A stretch of DNA of 64,000 bases from an uncultured Pelagibacteraceae bacterium (GTDB lineage: Bacteria > Pseudomonadota > Alphaproteobacteria > Pelagibacterales > Pelagibacteraceae), in NCBI GenBank assembly GCA_902514805.1, contig CABXSF010000003.1:28879-92878 (forward strand). Direction: 5' to 3'. The notes under the pieces are model-generated. The model did not search any database, was not told the origin of the DNA, and saw only the letters and a program-made list of their open reading frames with translations. Made by a program: the position numbers and the translations under genes. Position 1 is the first letter of the stretch. Each line of letters opens with the position of its first letter. Shown in pieces: positions 43,468 through 51,909 of this stretch.

Positions 43468-44586
43468 TTAGTTCTTGATTGCTTCTCCTGCACTAACATA
43501 TTCGTGACCAAAAACATCTGCAACAGCTTTATAAGTCACATGTCCTTTGTGAACGTTAAGTCCCGCTAAGAAGTTCTTATCTTCACCTAGGGCTTTTTGA
43601 TAACCTTTATTTGCTAATTTTACTAAGTATGGAAGTGTTGCTTTATTAAGTGCGAATGTAGAAGTTCTTGGAACTCCACCTGGCATATTGGCAACACAAT
43701 AGTGAACAATATCATCTACTATGTATGTTGGATCTCCGTGAGTGGTTGGTTTACTTGTTTCAACACATCCCCCTTGATCAATTGCAACATCCACAATTAC
43801 TGAGCCTCTTTTCATTAATTTTAGCATATCTTTAGTAACTAATTTAGGGGCTTCTGCACCTGGAATTAAAACACCACCCACTAACAAATCAGCTTCAGAA
43901 ACTAATTTATTTAAATCAACTTTATCACTTTGCTCTGGAATAATTTTATCACCAAACATTTTAACTAATTGTTTTAATCTTTCTTCAGACTTATCAACTA
44001 TATGCACTTTAGCTCTCATACCTGTTGCAATAATTGCAGCATTCTCTCCAACTACTCCGCCACCAAGAATTAGTACATTTGCTGGTTCTCCACCTGGTGC
44101 TCCACCTAATAATATACCTCTGCCCTTTTGATTTTTTTCTAAACAATGTGCTCCAGCTTGAACTGACATCCGACCAGCGACTGCACTCATTGGTGCGAGC
44201 AATGGAAGTCTACCATTATCATCTGTGACTGTTTCATAAGCAATATTAATACTTTTAGATTTAATCAATCCTGCTGTTAGTTCCTTTGCAGCTGCTAAAT
44301 GAAGATAAGTATAGAGAATTTGATTTTCTCTTAACATATCTACCTCAGCTTTTTGAGGCTCTTTTACTTTTACAATTATGTCTGCATCGTTAAAAATATC
44401 ACCAGCTGTTTTTACAATTTTTGCGCCAGCTTTAGTATATTGATCGTTATCAAAACCAGCTTCAAATCCACTATTATTCTCAACTAAAACCTCATGACCT
44501 TCACCTACCAAAGTTTTTACACTTTCAGGAGTTAATCCAATTCTATTTTCTTGTGGTTTTATTTCTTTGGGAACACCAATTTTCAT
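43468..44586 (-). CDS. ald: Alanine dehydrogenase
   Basis: NAD-dependent oxidative deamination of L-alanine to pyruvate and ammonia. The N-terminus MKIGVPKEIKPQENRIGLTP is characteristic; LYTYLHLAAAKELT (around residue 91) holds the substrate-binding histidine, the NAD fold starts at NVLILGGGVVGENAA (around 171), and GGVPRTSTFALNKATLPY near 300 is the family end signature. Length 372 is normal. It lies 8 bases after the aminotransferase gene. Together they would recycle pyruvate: the aminotransferase forms alanine, and Ald regenerates pyruvate and releases ammonium. Confidence 0.96.
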   Translation of the reverse strand: MKIGVPKEIKPQENRIGLTPESVKTLVGEGHEVLVENNSGFEAGFDNDQYTKAGAKIVKTAGDIFNDADIIVKVKEPQKAEVDMLRENQILYTYLHLAAAKELTAGLIKSKSINIAYETVTDDNGRLPLLAPMSAVAGRMSVQAGAHCLEKNQKGRGILLGGAPGGEPANVLILGGGVVGENAAIIATGMRAKVHIVDKSEERLKQLVKMFGDKIIPEQSDKVDLNKLVSEADLLVGGVLIPGAEAPKLVTKDMLKLMKRGSVIVDVAIDQGGCVETSKPTTHGDPTYIVDDIVHYCVANMPGGVPRTSTFALNKATLPYLVKLANKGYQKALGEDKNFLAGLNVHKGHVTYKAVADVFGHEYVSAGEAIKN

Positions 44587-44594
44587 AAAGAAAA

Positions 44595-45935
44595 TTAATT
44601 TTTTTTACTTTTACTGTAGTTAGTAATTCCAGTTCTTAATTTTTCGATTATTTCATCAATATGTTTTTTTTCACATATAAACATTGGTGCAATAATAAGC
44701 GCATCACCTGTAGCTTTGAAATTAACTCCAGCATCATAACAATGTTTGAAAGTTGCTAGTCCTGCTTTACCTGGTTTTCCATCCATTTTAATATCAATTC
44801 CACCCATCATTCCATATCCTCTTATATTTTCAACTACATCAATATCTTTTAGTGAAAATAATCCTTCTTGAAAGTATGGGCTTAATTCTTTTGCTCTTTT
44901 AAAAATGTCTTCTTTTTCAAAAATATCTTGTACTGCCAAAGCAGCAGCTACAGATACAGGAATTCCAGAATATGTATATCCATGAAATAATTCTACAGCG
45001 CCTTTAGGTGCTGCATCTACAACAGCATCGTAAATTTCTTCCTTACACGCAACAACACCAAATGGAACAATTCCATTAGTTGTAGCTTTTGCCATTGTCA
45101 TGATATCTGGAGTAACTCCAAATTCTTGAGCACCAAAAGCAGAACCTGTTCTGCCCCATCCTGTTATCACCTCATCAAAAATTAAAAGAATATTATGTTT
45201 ATCACAAAGTTCTCTTAATCTTTGTAAGTATCCAACTGGAGGAACAAGTGTTCCTGTTGAACCTGCAATGGGCTCAACAATACATGCTGCAATATTTTCT
45301 GATCCAAAGTTTGTACAAATTCTTTCTAAGTCATTTGCAATATCAGCACCAGTTTCTGGTTGACCGGATACAAATTTATGTTCGTCTAAATGTGTATGTC
45401 TCATATGCACTACACCTGGCATCAAAACACTTGCATATGCTTTAACGTTATTAATCATACCGCCAACAGAAGTAGCTCCAATATTCATACCGTGGTATGC
45501 TCTTTCTCTTCCAACAAATCTAAACCTTTGACCTTCACCTCTTGCTTTGTGATACGCTACACTAATCTTAATTGCAGTCTCTACAGCAGTAGATCCACAA
45601 ATTGTATAAAAAATTCTATTTAAATTTCCTGGAGTATGTTTTGAAATTCTAGTTGCTAATTCAAAAGATCCACCAAAACCTTGTTGAAAGGGTTGAGCAT
45701 AATCTAATGTTTTTAATTGATTTGTAATTGCATCAATAATTTCCATTCGACCATGACCAAGTGGATTACAAAAAAGTCCAGAGCTTGCATCTATTTGAGT
45801 ATTTCCTTCGTGGTTTTTAAGATAAACACCTTTAGCTTCAGTAATTAATCTCGGTCTCTCTTTAAAATCTTTGTTGGATGTAAACGGCATCCAATGTTCA
45901 TTAAGTGAATTTGGTATTGATGGTTTTTGACTCAT
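44595..45935 (-). CDS. Omega-amino acid:pyruvate aminotransferase (taurine or beta-alanine type)
   Basis: Class III PLP aminotransferase, 446 residues. The N-terminal EHWMPFTSNKDFKERPRL is typical of omega-amino acid:pyruvate transaminases. GSTAVETAIKIS and FVGRERAYHG are the cofactor site, LLIFDEVITGWGRTG (around residues 250-264) holds the PLP aspartate, and TMAKATTNGIVPFG (around 283-296) the lysine. Next to ald and divergent from a taurine-type importer, it is likely a taurine:pyruvate aminotransferase (Tpa) making sulfoacetaldehyde; beta-alanine or hypotaurine are alternatives. Ribosome binding site GAGGAT precedes the ATG. Confidence 0.88.
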   Translation of the reverse strand: MSQKPSIPNSLNEHWMPFTSNKDFKERPRLITEAKGVYLKNHEGNTQIDASSGLFCNPLGHGRMEIIDAITNQLKTLDYAQPFQQGFGGSFELATRISKHTPGNLNRIFYTICGSTAVETAIKISVAYHKARGEGQRFRFVGRERAYHGMNIGATSVGGMINNVKAYASVLMPGVVHMRHTHLDEHKFVSGQPETGADIANDLERICTNFGSENIAACIVEPIAGSTGTLVPPVGYLQRLRELCDKHNILLIFDEVITGWGRTGSAFGAQEFGVTPDIMTMAKATTNGIVPFGVVACKEEIYDAVVDAAPKGAVELFHGYTYSGIPVSVAAALAVQDIFEKEDIFKRAKELSPYFQEGLFSLKDIDVVENIRGYGMMGGIDIKMDGKPGKAGLATFKHCYDAGVNFKATGDALIIAPMFICEKKHIDEIIEKLRTGITNYSKSKKN

Positions 45936-45960
45936 TTTTATTTATCCTCAATAATTAAAC

Positions 45961-45995
45961 TAATTAATATTAATTAACTATAAAAATCTATTATA
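45961..45995 (-). promoter_or_regulatory. Candidate promoter and palindromic operator of the aminotransferase-ald operon
   Basis: A perfect -10 box TATAAT occurs on the minus strand at 45995-45990, 55 bases before the start codon; I see no good -35. Just downstream, TAATTAATATTAATTA at 45961-45976 is a perfect 16-base palindrome, about 14 bases after the -10, where a repressor would block transcription. It lies in the 180-base divergent gap that also has to serve tauA. A TTGACA at 46026-46031 may belong to the tauA promoter, without a matching -10. AT-rich DNA makes such palindromes less surprising. Confidence 0.4.
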
Positions 45996-46115
45996 CCAAT
46001 ACAACTGAAAATTGAATAGTCTATTTTGACACCCATTCCTGTTAACAACTTCATTTACTTTGGTTCTATTTTCAATTTAAATGCTGTTTATAAATTTAAA
46101 TAAGGAGAGGAATAA

Positions 46116-47057
46116 ATGAGAAAAATACTAAGTTTTATTCTTGGAAGTATATTAGCTCTTAACTTAACTATTTCAGTTGCTAATTCAGCTGCAAAAGAGG
46201 TTAGAGTTGCCTACTTTTTAGAATGGCCTAGTCCAAACCTAGAAGACATGCAGAAGAAAAATTTTGCTAAAGCTTTAGGTGTACCGGTTAAATGGACTAA
46301 CTTCACAAACGGTGGAGCAATGACTGACGCTATGTTAGCGGGAGACATCGATATTTCTTACTCACAAGGTTTAGTACCTTTCATAAACGCAGTTAAATCT
46401 AAAGCACCTATCAAGCTTGTAGACATAGCTATGGAGTATGGAATGGGTGGAACAACTTGTGTAACTTCAAATGCTTCAGGTATTACAAAAGCTAATGCTA
46501 CTGAACTTGAGGGTAAAAAAGTTGCTGTACCGCTAGGAACAATGGCTGAATACGTTTTTGATGAAAGTATGAAAGTTGTTGGCGCAGACAGAAAAAAAAT
46601 GGATATCATTCAAATGGACCCTGAGGAAGGTGCTGCTGCATTAGTAAGTGGTGATGTTGTAATGGCATGTTTATTTGGTGGTAATTCAATTAAAGCTGCA
46701 ACAGCTGTTGGAACAAGATTACTTACAGTTCAAGAAGCAAGAGACGCTGGTATCTTAGGAATAGATATTACTTCAGTAACTACTAAGTTCATGAAGGAAA
46801 ATCCTGAAATGCTAAGAACTTTTATAGAAGTTACTCATGAAGCTAATGACAGATACAGAGCTGGCAAAAGCGACATGAACTCAATGTCTAAAGCTTCTGA
46901 AATGAAAGTTGGTGATATGAAAGAAACTTTAAGTGGTTTCAAATTTTTAACACCATCAGAGACTAAGCAATCTATGACTAAAGGAAATCTTGATGCATTC
47001 TTAAAAGGAATGGGAACACCAAGAGGAAACGTGGACACTAGTTTCTTACCTTTATAA
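46116..47057 (+). CDS. tauA: Taurine-type ABC transporter substrate-binding protein
   Basis: Periplasmic binding protein, 313 residues, of the TauA/SsuA/nitrate-type family. The signal peptide spans residues 1-24 (hydrophobic core, ending VANSAA). The mature part starts KEVRVAYFLEWPSPN; MLAGDIDISYSQGLVPFINAV and GTTCVTSNASGI follow, with LEGKKVAVPLGTMAEYVF (around 128-145) typical of the fold. AAGGAGAGG precedes the ATG, an unusually strong ribosome binding site, and a terminator follows, which together suggest high, separately tuned expression. Taurine is the probable ligand because of the aminotransferase/ald pair; related sulfonates are possible. Confidence 0.88.
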   Translation: MRKILSFILGSILALNLTISVANSAAKEVRVAYFLEWPSPNLEDMQKKNFAKALGVPVKWTNFTNGGAMTDAMLAGDIDISYSQGLVPFINAVKSKAPIKLVDIAMEYGMGGTTCVTSNASGITKANATELEGKKVAVPLGTMAEYVFDESMKVVGADRKKMDIIQMDPEEGAAALVSGDVVMACLFGGNSIKAATAVGTRLLTVQEARDAGILGIDITSVTTKFMKENPEMLRTFIEVTHEANDRYRAGKSDMNSMSKASEMKVGDMKETLSGFKFLTPSETKQSMTKGNLDAFLKGMGTPRGNVDTSFLPL

Positions 47058-47079
47058 TCAAAAGGTTAAATAGAATTAA

Positions 47080-47118
47080 ATAGGCGCCAATTTTTTTAAT
47101 TGGTGCCTATTTTTTTTA
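47080..47118 (+). terminator. Rho-independent terminator/attenuator between tauA and tauB
   Basis: A 13-base-pair stem (ATAGGCGCCAATT at 47080-47092 with AATTGGTGCCTAT at 47098-47110, one G-U pair) with a five-T loop is followed by a run of T at 47111-47118. It is the clearest terminator of the window. Being inside an importer operon, it probably lets most transcripts stop after the binding-protein gene, giving an excess of binding protein over the membrane components. Confidence 0.88.
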
Positions 47119-47144
47119 TACAAATTTTAATGTAAGGTCTCTTT

Positions 47145-47942
47145 ATGAGCGATTTAGTTTCTCAAAATCTAAATATGATCTTTAAATCTCCAAAAGGAGA
47201 AACTGTTCATGCATTAAAAAATTTAAATTTCACAATCAAAAAAGGAGAACTATTAACAGTTCTTGGTCCATCAGGATGTGGAAAAACAACTTTATTAAAT
47301 ATTGCAGCTGGTTTTATTAGACCTACATCAGGAACAATTACTTTAGGTTCAAATGAAATTAATGGTCCTGGAGTTGATAGAGGGATGGTATTTCAACAAG
47401 GCGCACTGTTTGAATGGTTAACTGTTTCTGAAAATGTCAACTTTGGATTAAGAATGAAGAAAAAAGATCCTGGTGAAACTCAAAAAAAAGTTGATGAGTG
47501 GTTAGAAATAGTTGGTTTAAAAGGTTTTGGAAATACTCCTACTTATCAATTGTCAGGTGGTATGCAGCAAAGAGTTGCGCTTGCAAGATGCTTAATTAAT
47601 GATCCAGATTTAATTTTAATGGATGAACCTTTAGGTGCATTAGACGCTTTAACTAGGGAAAAAATGCAATCGCTTGTTTTAAAAATTTGGAAAGAAACTG
47701 GAAAAACAATTATTTTAATTACACACTCAGTTGAAGAAGCTTTGTTATTGGGTGAAAGATTATATGTGATGGCGCCAAGACCGGGTAGAATTCATAAAGA
47801 ATATAAACTTCCATTTGCAGAAATGGGATTAAAAGAAGACTTGAGAGAAATTAAAAAAGATAAAGAATTTTCATCAAAACGAGAAGAAATATTGTCCATG
47901 ATATGGAACATGGAAGAGGAAATAATGGGGAAAGATAATTAA
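47145..47942 (+). CDS. tauB: Taurine-type ABC transporter ATP-binding protein
   Basis: Cytoplasmic ATPase, 265 residues. Walker A LGPSGCGKTTLL (around residues 41-52), Q-loop in VFQQGALFEWLT (around 83), signature LSGGMQQR (around 141-148), Walker B LILMDEPLGALD (around 160-171) and the H-loop ITHSVEEALLLG are all intact. The LFEWLTVSENV segment resembles the TauB/SsuB/NrtD group. It follows the tauA terminator and abuts the permease gene. There is no defect visible. Confidence 0.93.
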   Translation: MSDLVSQNLNMIFKSPKGETVHALKNLNFTIKKGELLTVLGPSGCGKTTLLNIAAGFIRPTSGTITLGSNEINGPGVDRGMVFQQGALFEWLTVSENVNFGLRMKKKDPGETQKKVDEWLEIVGLKGFGNTPTYQLSGGMQQRVALARCLINDPDLILMDEPLGALDALTREKMQSLVLKIWKETGKTIILITHSVEEALLLGERLYVMAPRPGRIHKEYKLPFAEMGLKEDLREIKKDKEFSSKREEILSMIWNMEEEIMGKDN

Positions 47943-49868
47943 ATGTTTACCCAATTTATTACAATATTAATTTTGGTATCGATTGTTGGATGTATTCTTT
48001 ACGGAAGAAGATTAATTAGAACAGAAAAAGTTGATGCTGTATTTGGTAACCCTGAGAGAGCTAAAGGCGGAACGCATTGGATAATTGTTGGAAGCAGTGC
48101 GATACTATTAATTTGGTTATATTATTCTTGGGATATAGCGAAAGGATTTTATCCTAAATCTGCTAATGAATTATGTCAGGTTGCTAAAGTAAATGAGTCT
48201 CTTTTAGGTTTAAAGTATCAATTTCCAATAGAAGAGAGAGAGTTTAAAAGTACATCAATAATTAAAATTGAAAATAAAAACCTTCAAATAATCACTAATG
48301 AAATACAAAGTTCTCCAGACTTAAGTAGTCCGCAGAAAACAGCTCTAGTTGGATTTATCAACGAGACGAGACAGTTAATTCCATTACTAACAAACGTAAA
48401 TTTAATGGAAACAGATACAAAAATTCAGATTAAAGAGATGACTGAAGAAATAAGGCTTTTAACTTCGAGCTTTAAAAATAACGATTACCCATTTGAAACT
48501 GATGAACAAAAAAATGAAAGACTTACAGCAGTATCTGAAGAAGGTGGTTGGGGTATTACAAAAGTTCAAACTGGTACTGGTTCAATAGAAAACACAATTG
48601 AAGTTCCTTTAGTCCCAGCAACTAATAAAGGTCTTAAATTTGATGCTGCTGCAAAAGAACTTGAGATAATTAACGATAAATTCTTTAAGTTGAGAAATCA
48701 TAATCCACAATTTAAAAATTCTGTTAAAGCTTTAAAGGATAAAATTAAAGAATATAGAAGTAATTTAGATGATACAGAAGAAGTAGCGTCTACCTTTGCA
48801 AAAAATATTGTTAAAATTGCAAGAAGAATAGAATATGCAAGTATCTATCCACCTAATGCACTAAATGAAATGCAAAAGGCAATTGTTGAATTCGATAATG
48901 TTCAAAAATCTGAACAAGGTGGATTACGATTTGTAGATATGTTTTTATTTCCAGCGGGTACAATTGTATCAAGTGGAACGAGTTGTTCTGAGCAAGGTTC
49001 TGGAAGATGGCTACCTAAACCATCTGATACACTTAATAAATTTATCTTAATGTCAAAACCAAGTGTCGGTTACAAAAATATACCACTACTTTGGATTGAT
49101 ATGATGGATGTAAGTAAAATAATTGGATTTATTTTACCAGATTGGATAGCTGATATTCTTCCGGGGGAATACCCTATTCACACTAAAGATGGTGTAGTGG
49201 AGCAAAACTTCAAAGGAAGAGTTCTTAAGGTTGTTACAGGAGATTTCAAATTATTTAAAATTCCTGTTCCTTATGGACATATATGGGATTCGTTTCTAAG
49301 AGTATTTTTAGGACTAATCTTTGGAATTTTAATTGGAGTTCCACTTGGATTATTTATGGGTTTAAATAGATTTGCTAAAGGTTTTTTCGATCCATTAATT
49401 GAACTTTACAGACCTGTCCCTCCATTAGCATGGGCGCCTTTAATCATTTCAGTTTTAGGTATCGATAACACTGGAAAAGTGTTTTTATTATTTATGGTCT
49501 CATTATCAATCATGATTATTTCTGCACGAGCTGGTGCATCTGGAACTCAACTTTCTAAAATTCATGCAGCTCACTCACTTGGTGCATCTAAAAAACAAAT
49601 TTTAAGGTACGTAATCTTCCCTAACTCTTTGCCTGAAATTCTTACAGGAATTAGAGTGGCGGTTGGAATGTGTTGGGGAACACTTGTTGCAGCAGAATTT
49701 TTAGCAGGTACTACAGGAATTGGATTTGTTGAAAATGTCGCAAAAAAATATTTCCAATATGAAGTTATTTGGATAACTATTTTCATTATGGGTATGCTGG
49801 GACTATTATTCGACGTTACATTAAGAAAAATAATAGATAGAACTATTCCATGGCGTGGAAAAGGTTAA
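47943..49868 (+). CDS. tauC: Enlarged taurine-type ABC transporter permease with extra N-terminal region
   Basis: A 641-residue membrane protein, more than twice the usual 250-290 of TauC/SsuC. Residues 1-23 and about 39-58 form two membrane helices. Residues about 60-440 are a long hydrophilic region with helical, partly coiled-coil character and a few cysteines (ELCQ, TSCSEQ), likely periplasmic and unlike any domain I know. From about residue 445 (GHIWDSFLRVFLGLIFG) the normal permease domain follows, with the EAA-loop SAHSLGASKK-like element (AAHSLGASKKQIL) near 540. The frame is continuous, so this is a fusion or insertion, not a frameshift. It may hold substrate or the binding protein near the pore. 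Confidence 0.88.
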   Translation: MFTQFITILILVSIVGCILYGRRLIRTEKVDAVFGNPERAKGGTHWIIVGSSAILLIWLYYSWDIAKGFYPKSANELCQVAKVNESLLGLKYQFPIEEREFKSTSIIKIENKNLQIITNEIQSSPDLSSPQKTALVGFINETRQLIPLLTNVNLMETDTKIQIKEMTEEIRLLTSSFKNNDYPFETDEQKNERLTAVSEEGGWGITKVQTGTGSIENTIEVPLVPATNKGLKFDAAAKELEIINDKFFKLRNHNPQFKNSVKALKDKIKEYRSNLDDTEEVASTFAKNIVKIARRIEYASIYPPNALNEMQKAIVEFDNVQKSEQGGLRFVDMFLFPAGTIVSSGTSCSEQGSGRWLPKPSDTLNKFILMSKPSVGYKNIPLLWIDMMDVSKIIGFILPDWIADILPGEYPIHTKDGVVEQNFKGRVLKVVTGDFKLFKIPVPYGHIWDSFLRVFLGLIFGILIGVPLGLFMGLNRFAKGFFDPLIELYRPVPPLAWAPLIISVLGIDNTGKVFLLFMVSLSIMIISARAGASGTQLSKIHAAHSLGASKKQILRYVIFPNSLPEILTGIRVAVGMCWGTLVAAEFLAGTTGIGFVENVAKKYFQYEVIWITIFIMGMLGLLFDVTLRKIIDRTIPWRGKG

Positions 49869-50911
49869 TTCTATTTTTATTCATCTTTGCAGCATCATCT
49901 GAAGCAACAGAATTAAAAATAAATAAAATTGCAGATTTAGATGCTCCTTGGGGCTCAACTTTCATATCTGATAAAGAGTTATTGATTACTGAGAAGTCAG
50001 GAAAAATTAAATTAATAGAACTGAACGCTAGAAATGTTTCTGAAATAACTCATAATCTTAAAATATTAGAGGATGGTCAAGGAGGTTTGTTAGATATTTT
50101 ATATAAAGATGATATTGTTTTTGTTAGCTACTCAGAGGATCACGGAAAATTTAAATCTACTACTTCTATTGCAAGAGCAAATTTAGATAGAGGTGAATTA
50201 AAATTCGACAATATATTTGTTGCTCAACCCCCTATTAAATCAGGATATCATTTTGGTTCTAGACTAGCAGTTAAAGATGAATTTCTTTTTGCATCCGTTG
50301 GTGAAAGAGGACAAGGAATGATAGCACAAGATCCAACACAGCATCCTGGTAGTATTATAAGAATTAAATTAGATGGAAATATTCCAAAAGATAATCCAAA
50401 ATTTATTGATAAAAAAGATTGGTTGCCCGAAATATTTCAAATTGGTGTAAGAAACCCTCAAGGTTTAACAGTATCTCCTTTTGATAAAAAAGTTTATGCA
50501 AGTAATCATGGTGCAAAAGGTGGAGATTGGTTTGGAGAAATTAAGAAGAGTGAAAATTATGGATGGAAAATATTAGGTTGGGGTGGAACAAATTATAGTG
50601 GCACTAAGATAGGACCAAAATGGATGCCAGGTTACACAAAAGCTATTAAATATTGGGTTCCTTCAATTGCAACAAGTGCAATAACAATTTATAAAGGTAA
50701 TGAATTTAAAGAATGGAATGGTCAAGCTTTAGTAACATCTTTAAAAGATATGTCATTAAGAAAGCTTGATTTTTCTGACACAAAAAATGTGCAAGAAGAA
50801 ATTATATTTCAAAACCAAATTGGAAGAATTAGAGACATCCAGGTTCATCCCGTCAGTGGAAAAATTTATTTCCTTGGTCAGGACGGTCTATGGTTGATGG
50901 AAAAAAACTAA
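49850..50911 (+). CDS. PQQ-dependent sugar dehydrogenase family protein
   Basis: A 353-residue secreted beta-propeller of the soluble glucose/sorbosone dehydrogenase (GDH/Asd) family. The signal peptide is about residues 1-19. The propeller starts LDAPWGSTFISDKELLITEK; GYHFGSRLAV, SVGERGQG with the calcium/PQQ-type loop, IFQIGVRNPQGL (around 194-205) and YASNHGAKGGDWFGEI (around 215-230) are family signatures. It probably oxidises an aldose or aldehyde in the periplasm using PQQ, which would have to be made or imported. It overlaps tauC by 19 bases and the next gene by 22. The role in a sulfonate region is unclear. Confidence 0.87.
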   Translation: MAWKRLILFLFIFAASSEATELKINKIADLDAPWGSTFISDKELLITEKSGKIKLIELNARNVSEITHNLKILEDGQGGLLDILYKDDIVFVSYSEDHGKFKSTTSIARANLDRGELKFDNIFVAQPPIKSGYHFGSRLAVKDEFLFASVGERGQGMIAQDPTQHPGSIIRIKLDGNIPKDNPKFIDKKDWLPEIFQIGVRNPQGLTVSPFDKKVYASNHGAKGGDWFGEIKKSENYGWKILGWGGTNYSGTKIGPKWMPGYTKAIKYWVPSIATSAITIYKGNEFKEWNGQALVTSLKDMSLRKLDFSDTKNVQEEIIFQNQIGRIRDIQVHPVSGKIYFLGQDGLWLMEKN

Positions 50912-51909
50912 AAAAAATTGTTATCCAGATTTTTAAAAAAAGAGGACTAAGTCTTTCTCATGCATCAATAAGTGCTGATGCTTTAATTAATGCTGAATAT
51001 GTCGGTGCATACGGTCATGGTGTATCAAGACTTAAAATGTATTGTGAAAGAATAAAAAAAAAAGTTATTAATCCAAAACCAAAAATTAAGATTAAGAAAA
51101 TATCTAATTCAATATCATTCATTGATGCTAACAATTCAATTGGGTTTATAGCTGCAGATACTGCAATTAAAACTTTAATAAAGAATACAAAAAAAACAGG
51201 TATTGGATTAGTCGGTGTAAAAAATTCAGGTCATTACGGTTTATCTGGTTATTATGTTGAACAAGCTGTTAAGAAAAATTTAATGGTTTGGTGTTTTACT
51301 AATGCACCACCTGCAATAGCACCTTATGGGGCAAAAAAAACTTTGTTTGGAACTAATCCAATTTGTTTTGGAACACCATCAGGAGGAAAAGTTCCTTTTA
51401 TTTTAGACACATCTGTTTCGATAATTAATAGAGGTATTGTTAGAGTTGCTGCTAGACTTGGTAAAAAAATTCCAGCTGGTGTTGCCCTAGATAAAAATGG
51501 CAACCCCACAATAGATGCGAAGAAAGCTTTAAAAGGAGTTCAGCTACCAATTGCAGGCTTTAGAGGATCAGGACTAGCATGGATGGTTGATATTTTAAGT
51601 GGGGTGATTACAGGGGCTGCCCACGGCGGGAAAGTTAGAGACCCTTTTGATGATTTTAGAGGACCACAAAATGTTGGACATTTATTTTTAGCTATTAAAC
51701 CTAGTATCTTTATTGGAAAAAATTATATTAAAAGAATAAAAGAAAATATAAGGATTATAAAAAAGCTTCCACGAGCTAAAGGTTTTGCCTCAATTTCTTA
51801 TCCCGGAGAAAATAAAGCAAAAAGATTTTCAAAAAACTCTAAAAAGAAAATTTATTTACCTAAAGAAATAGAAAAAGATTTAGAAAAATTAATTAGCACT
51901 TCGTCTTAA
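50890..51909 (+). CDS. Malate/L-lactate/sulfolactate dehydrogenase family oxidoreductase
   Basis: NAD(P)-dependent 2-hydroxyacid dehydrogenase of the Ldh_2/ComC family, 339 residues. It has the characteristic histidine-bearing GHGVSRL (around residue 43) and VKNSGHYGLSGYYV (around 113-126), AIAPYGAKKTLFGTNPI with the nucleotide site (around 139-155), and GFRGSGLAWMVDILSGVITGA (near 220). Members oxidise malate, lactate, ureidoglycolate or (R)-sulfolactate (ComC). Sulfolactate is attractive because of the sulfonate neighbours, in particular the HisD-like gene downstream. It overlaps the sugar dehydrogenase by 22 bases and the convergent BASS gene by 21. Confidence 0.88.
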   Translation: MVDGKKLKKIVIQIFKKRGLSLSHASISADALINAEYVGAYGHGVSRLKMYCERIKKKVINPKPKIKIKKISNSISFIDANNSIGFIAADTAIKTLIKNTKKTGIGLVGVKNSGHYGLSGYYVEQAVKKNLMVWCFTNAPPAIAPYGAKKTLFGTNPICFGTPSGGKVPFILDTSVSIINRGIVRVAARLGKKIPAGVALDKNGNPTIDAKKALKGVQLPIAGFRGSGLAWMVDILSGVITGAAHGGKVRDPFDDFRGPQNVGHLFLAIKPSIFIGKNYIKRIKENIRIIKKLPRAKGFASISYPGENKAKRFSKNSKKKIYLPKEIEKDLEKLISTSS

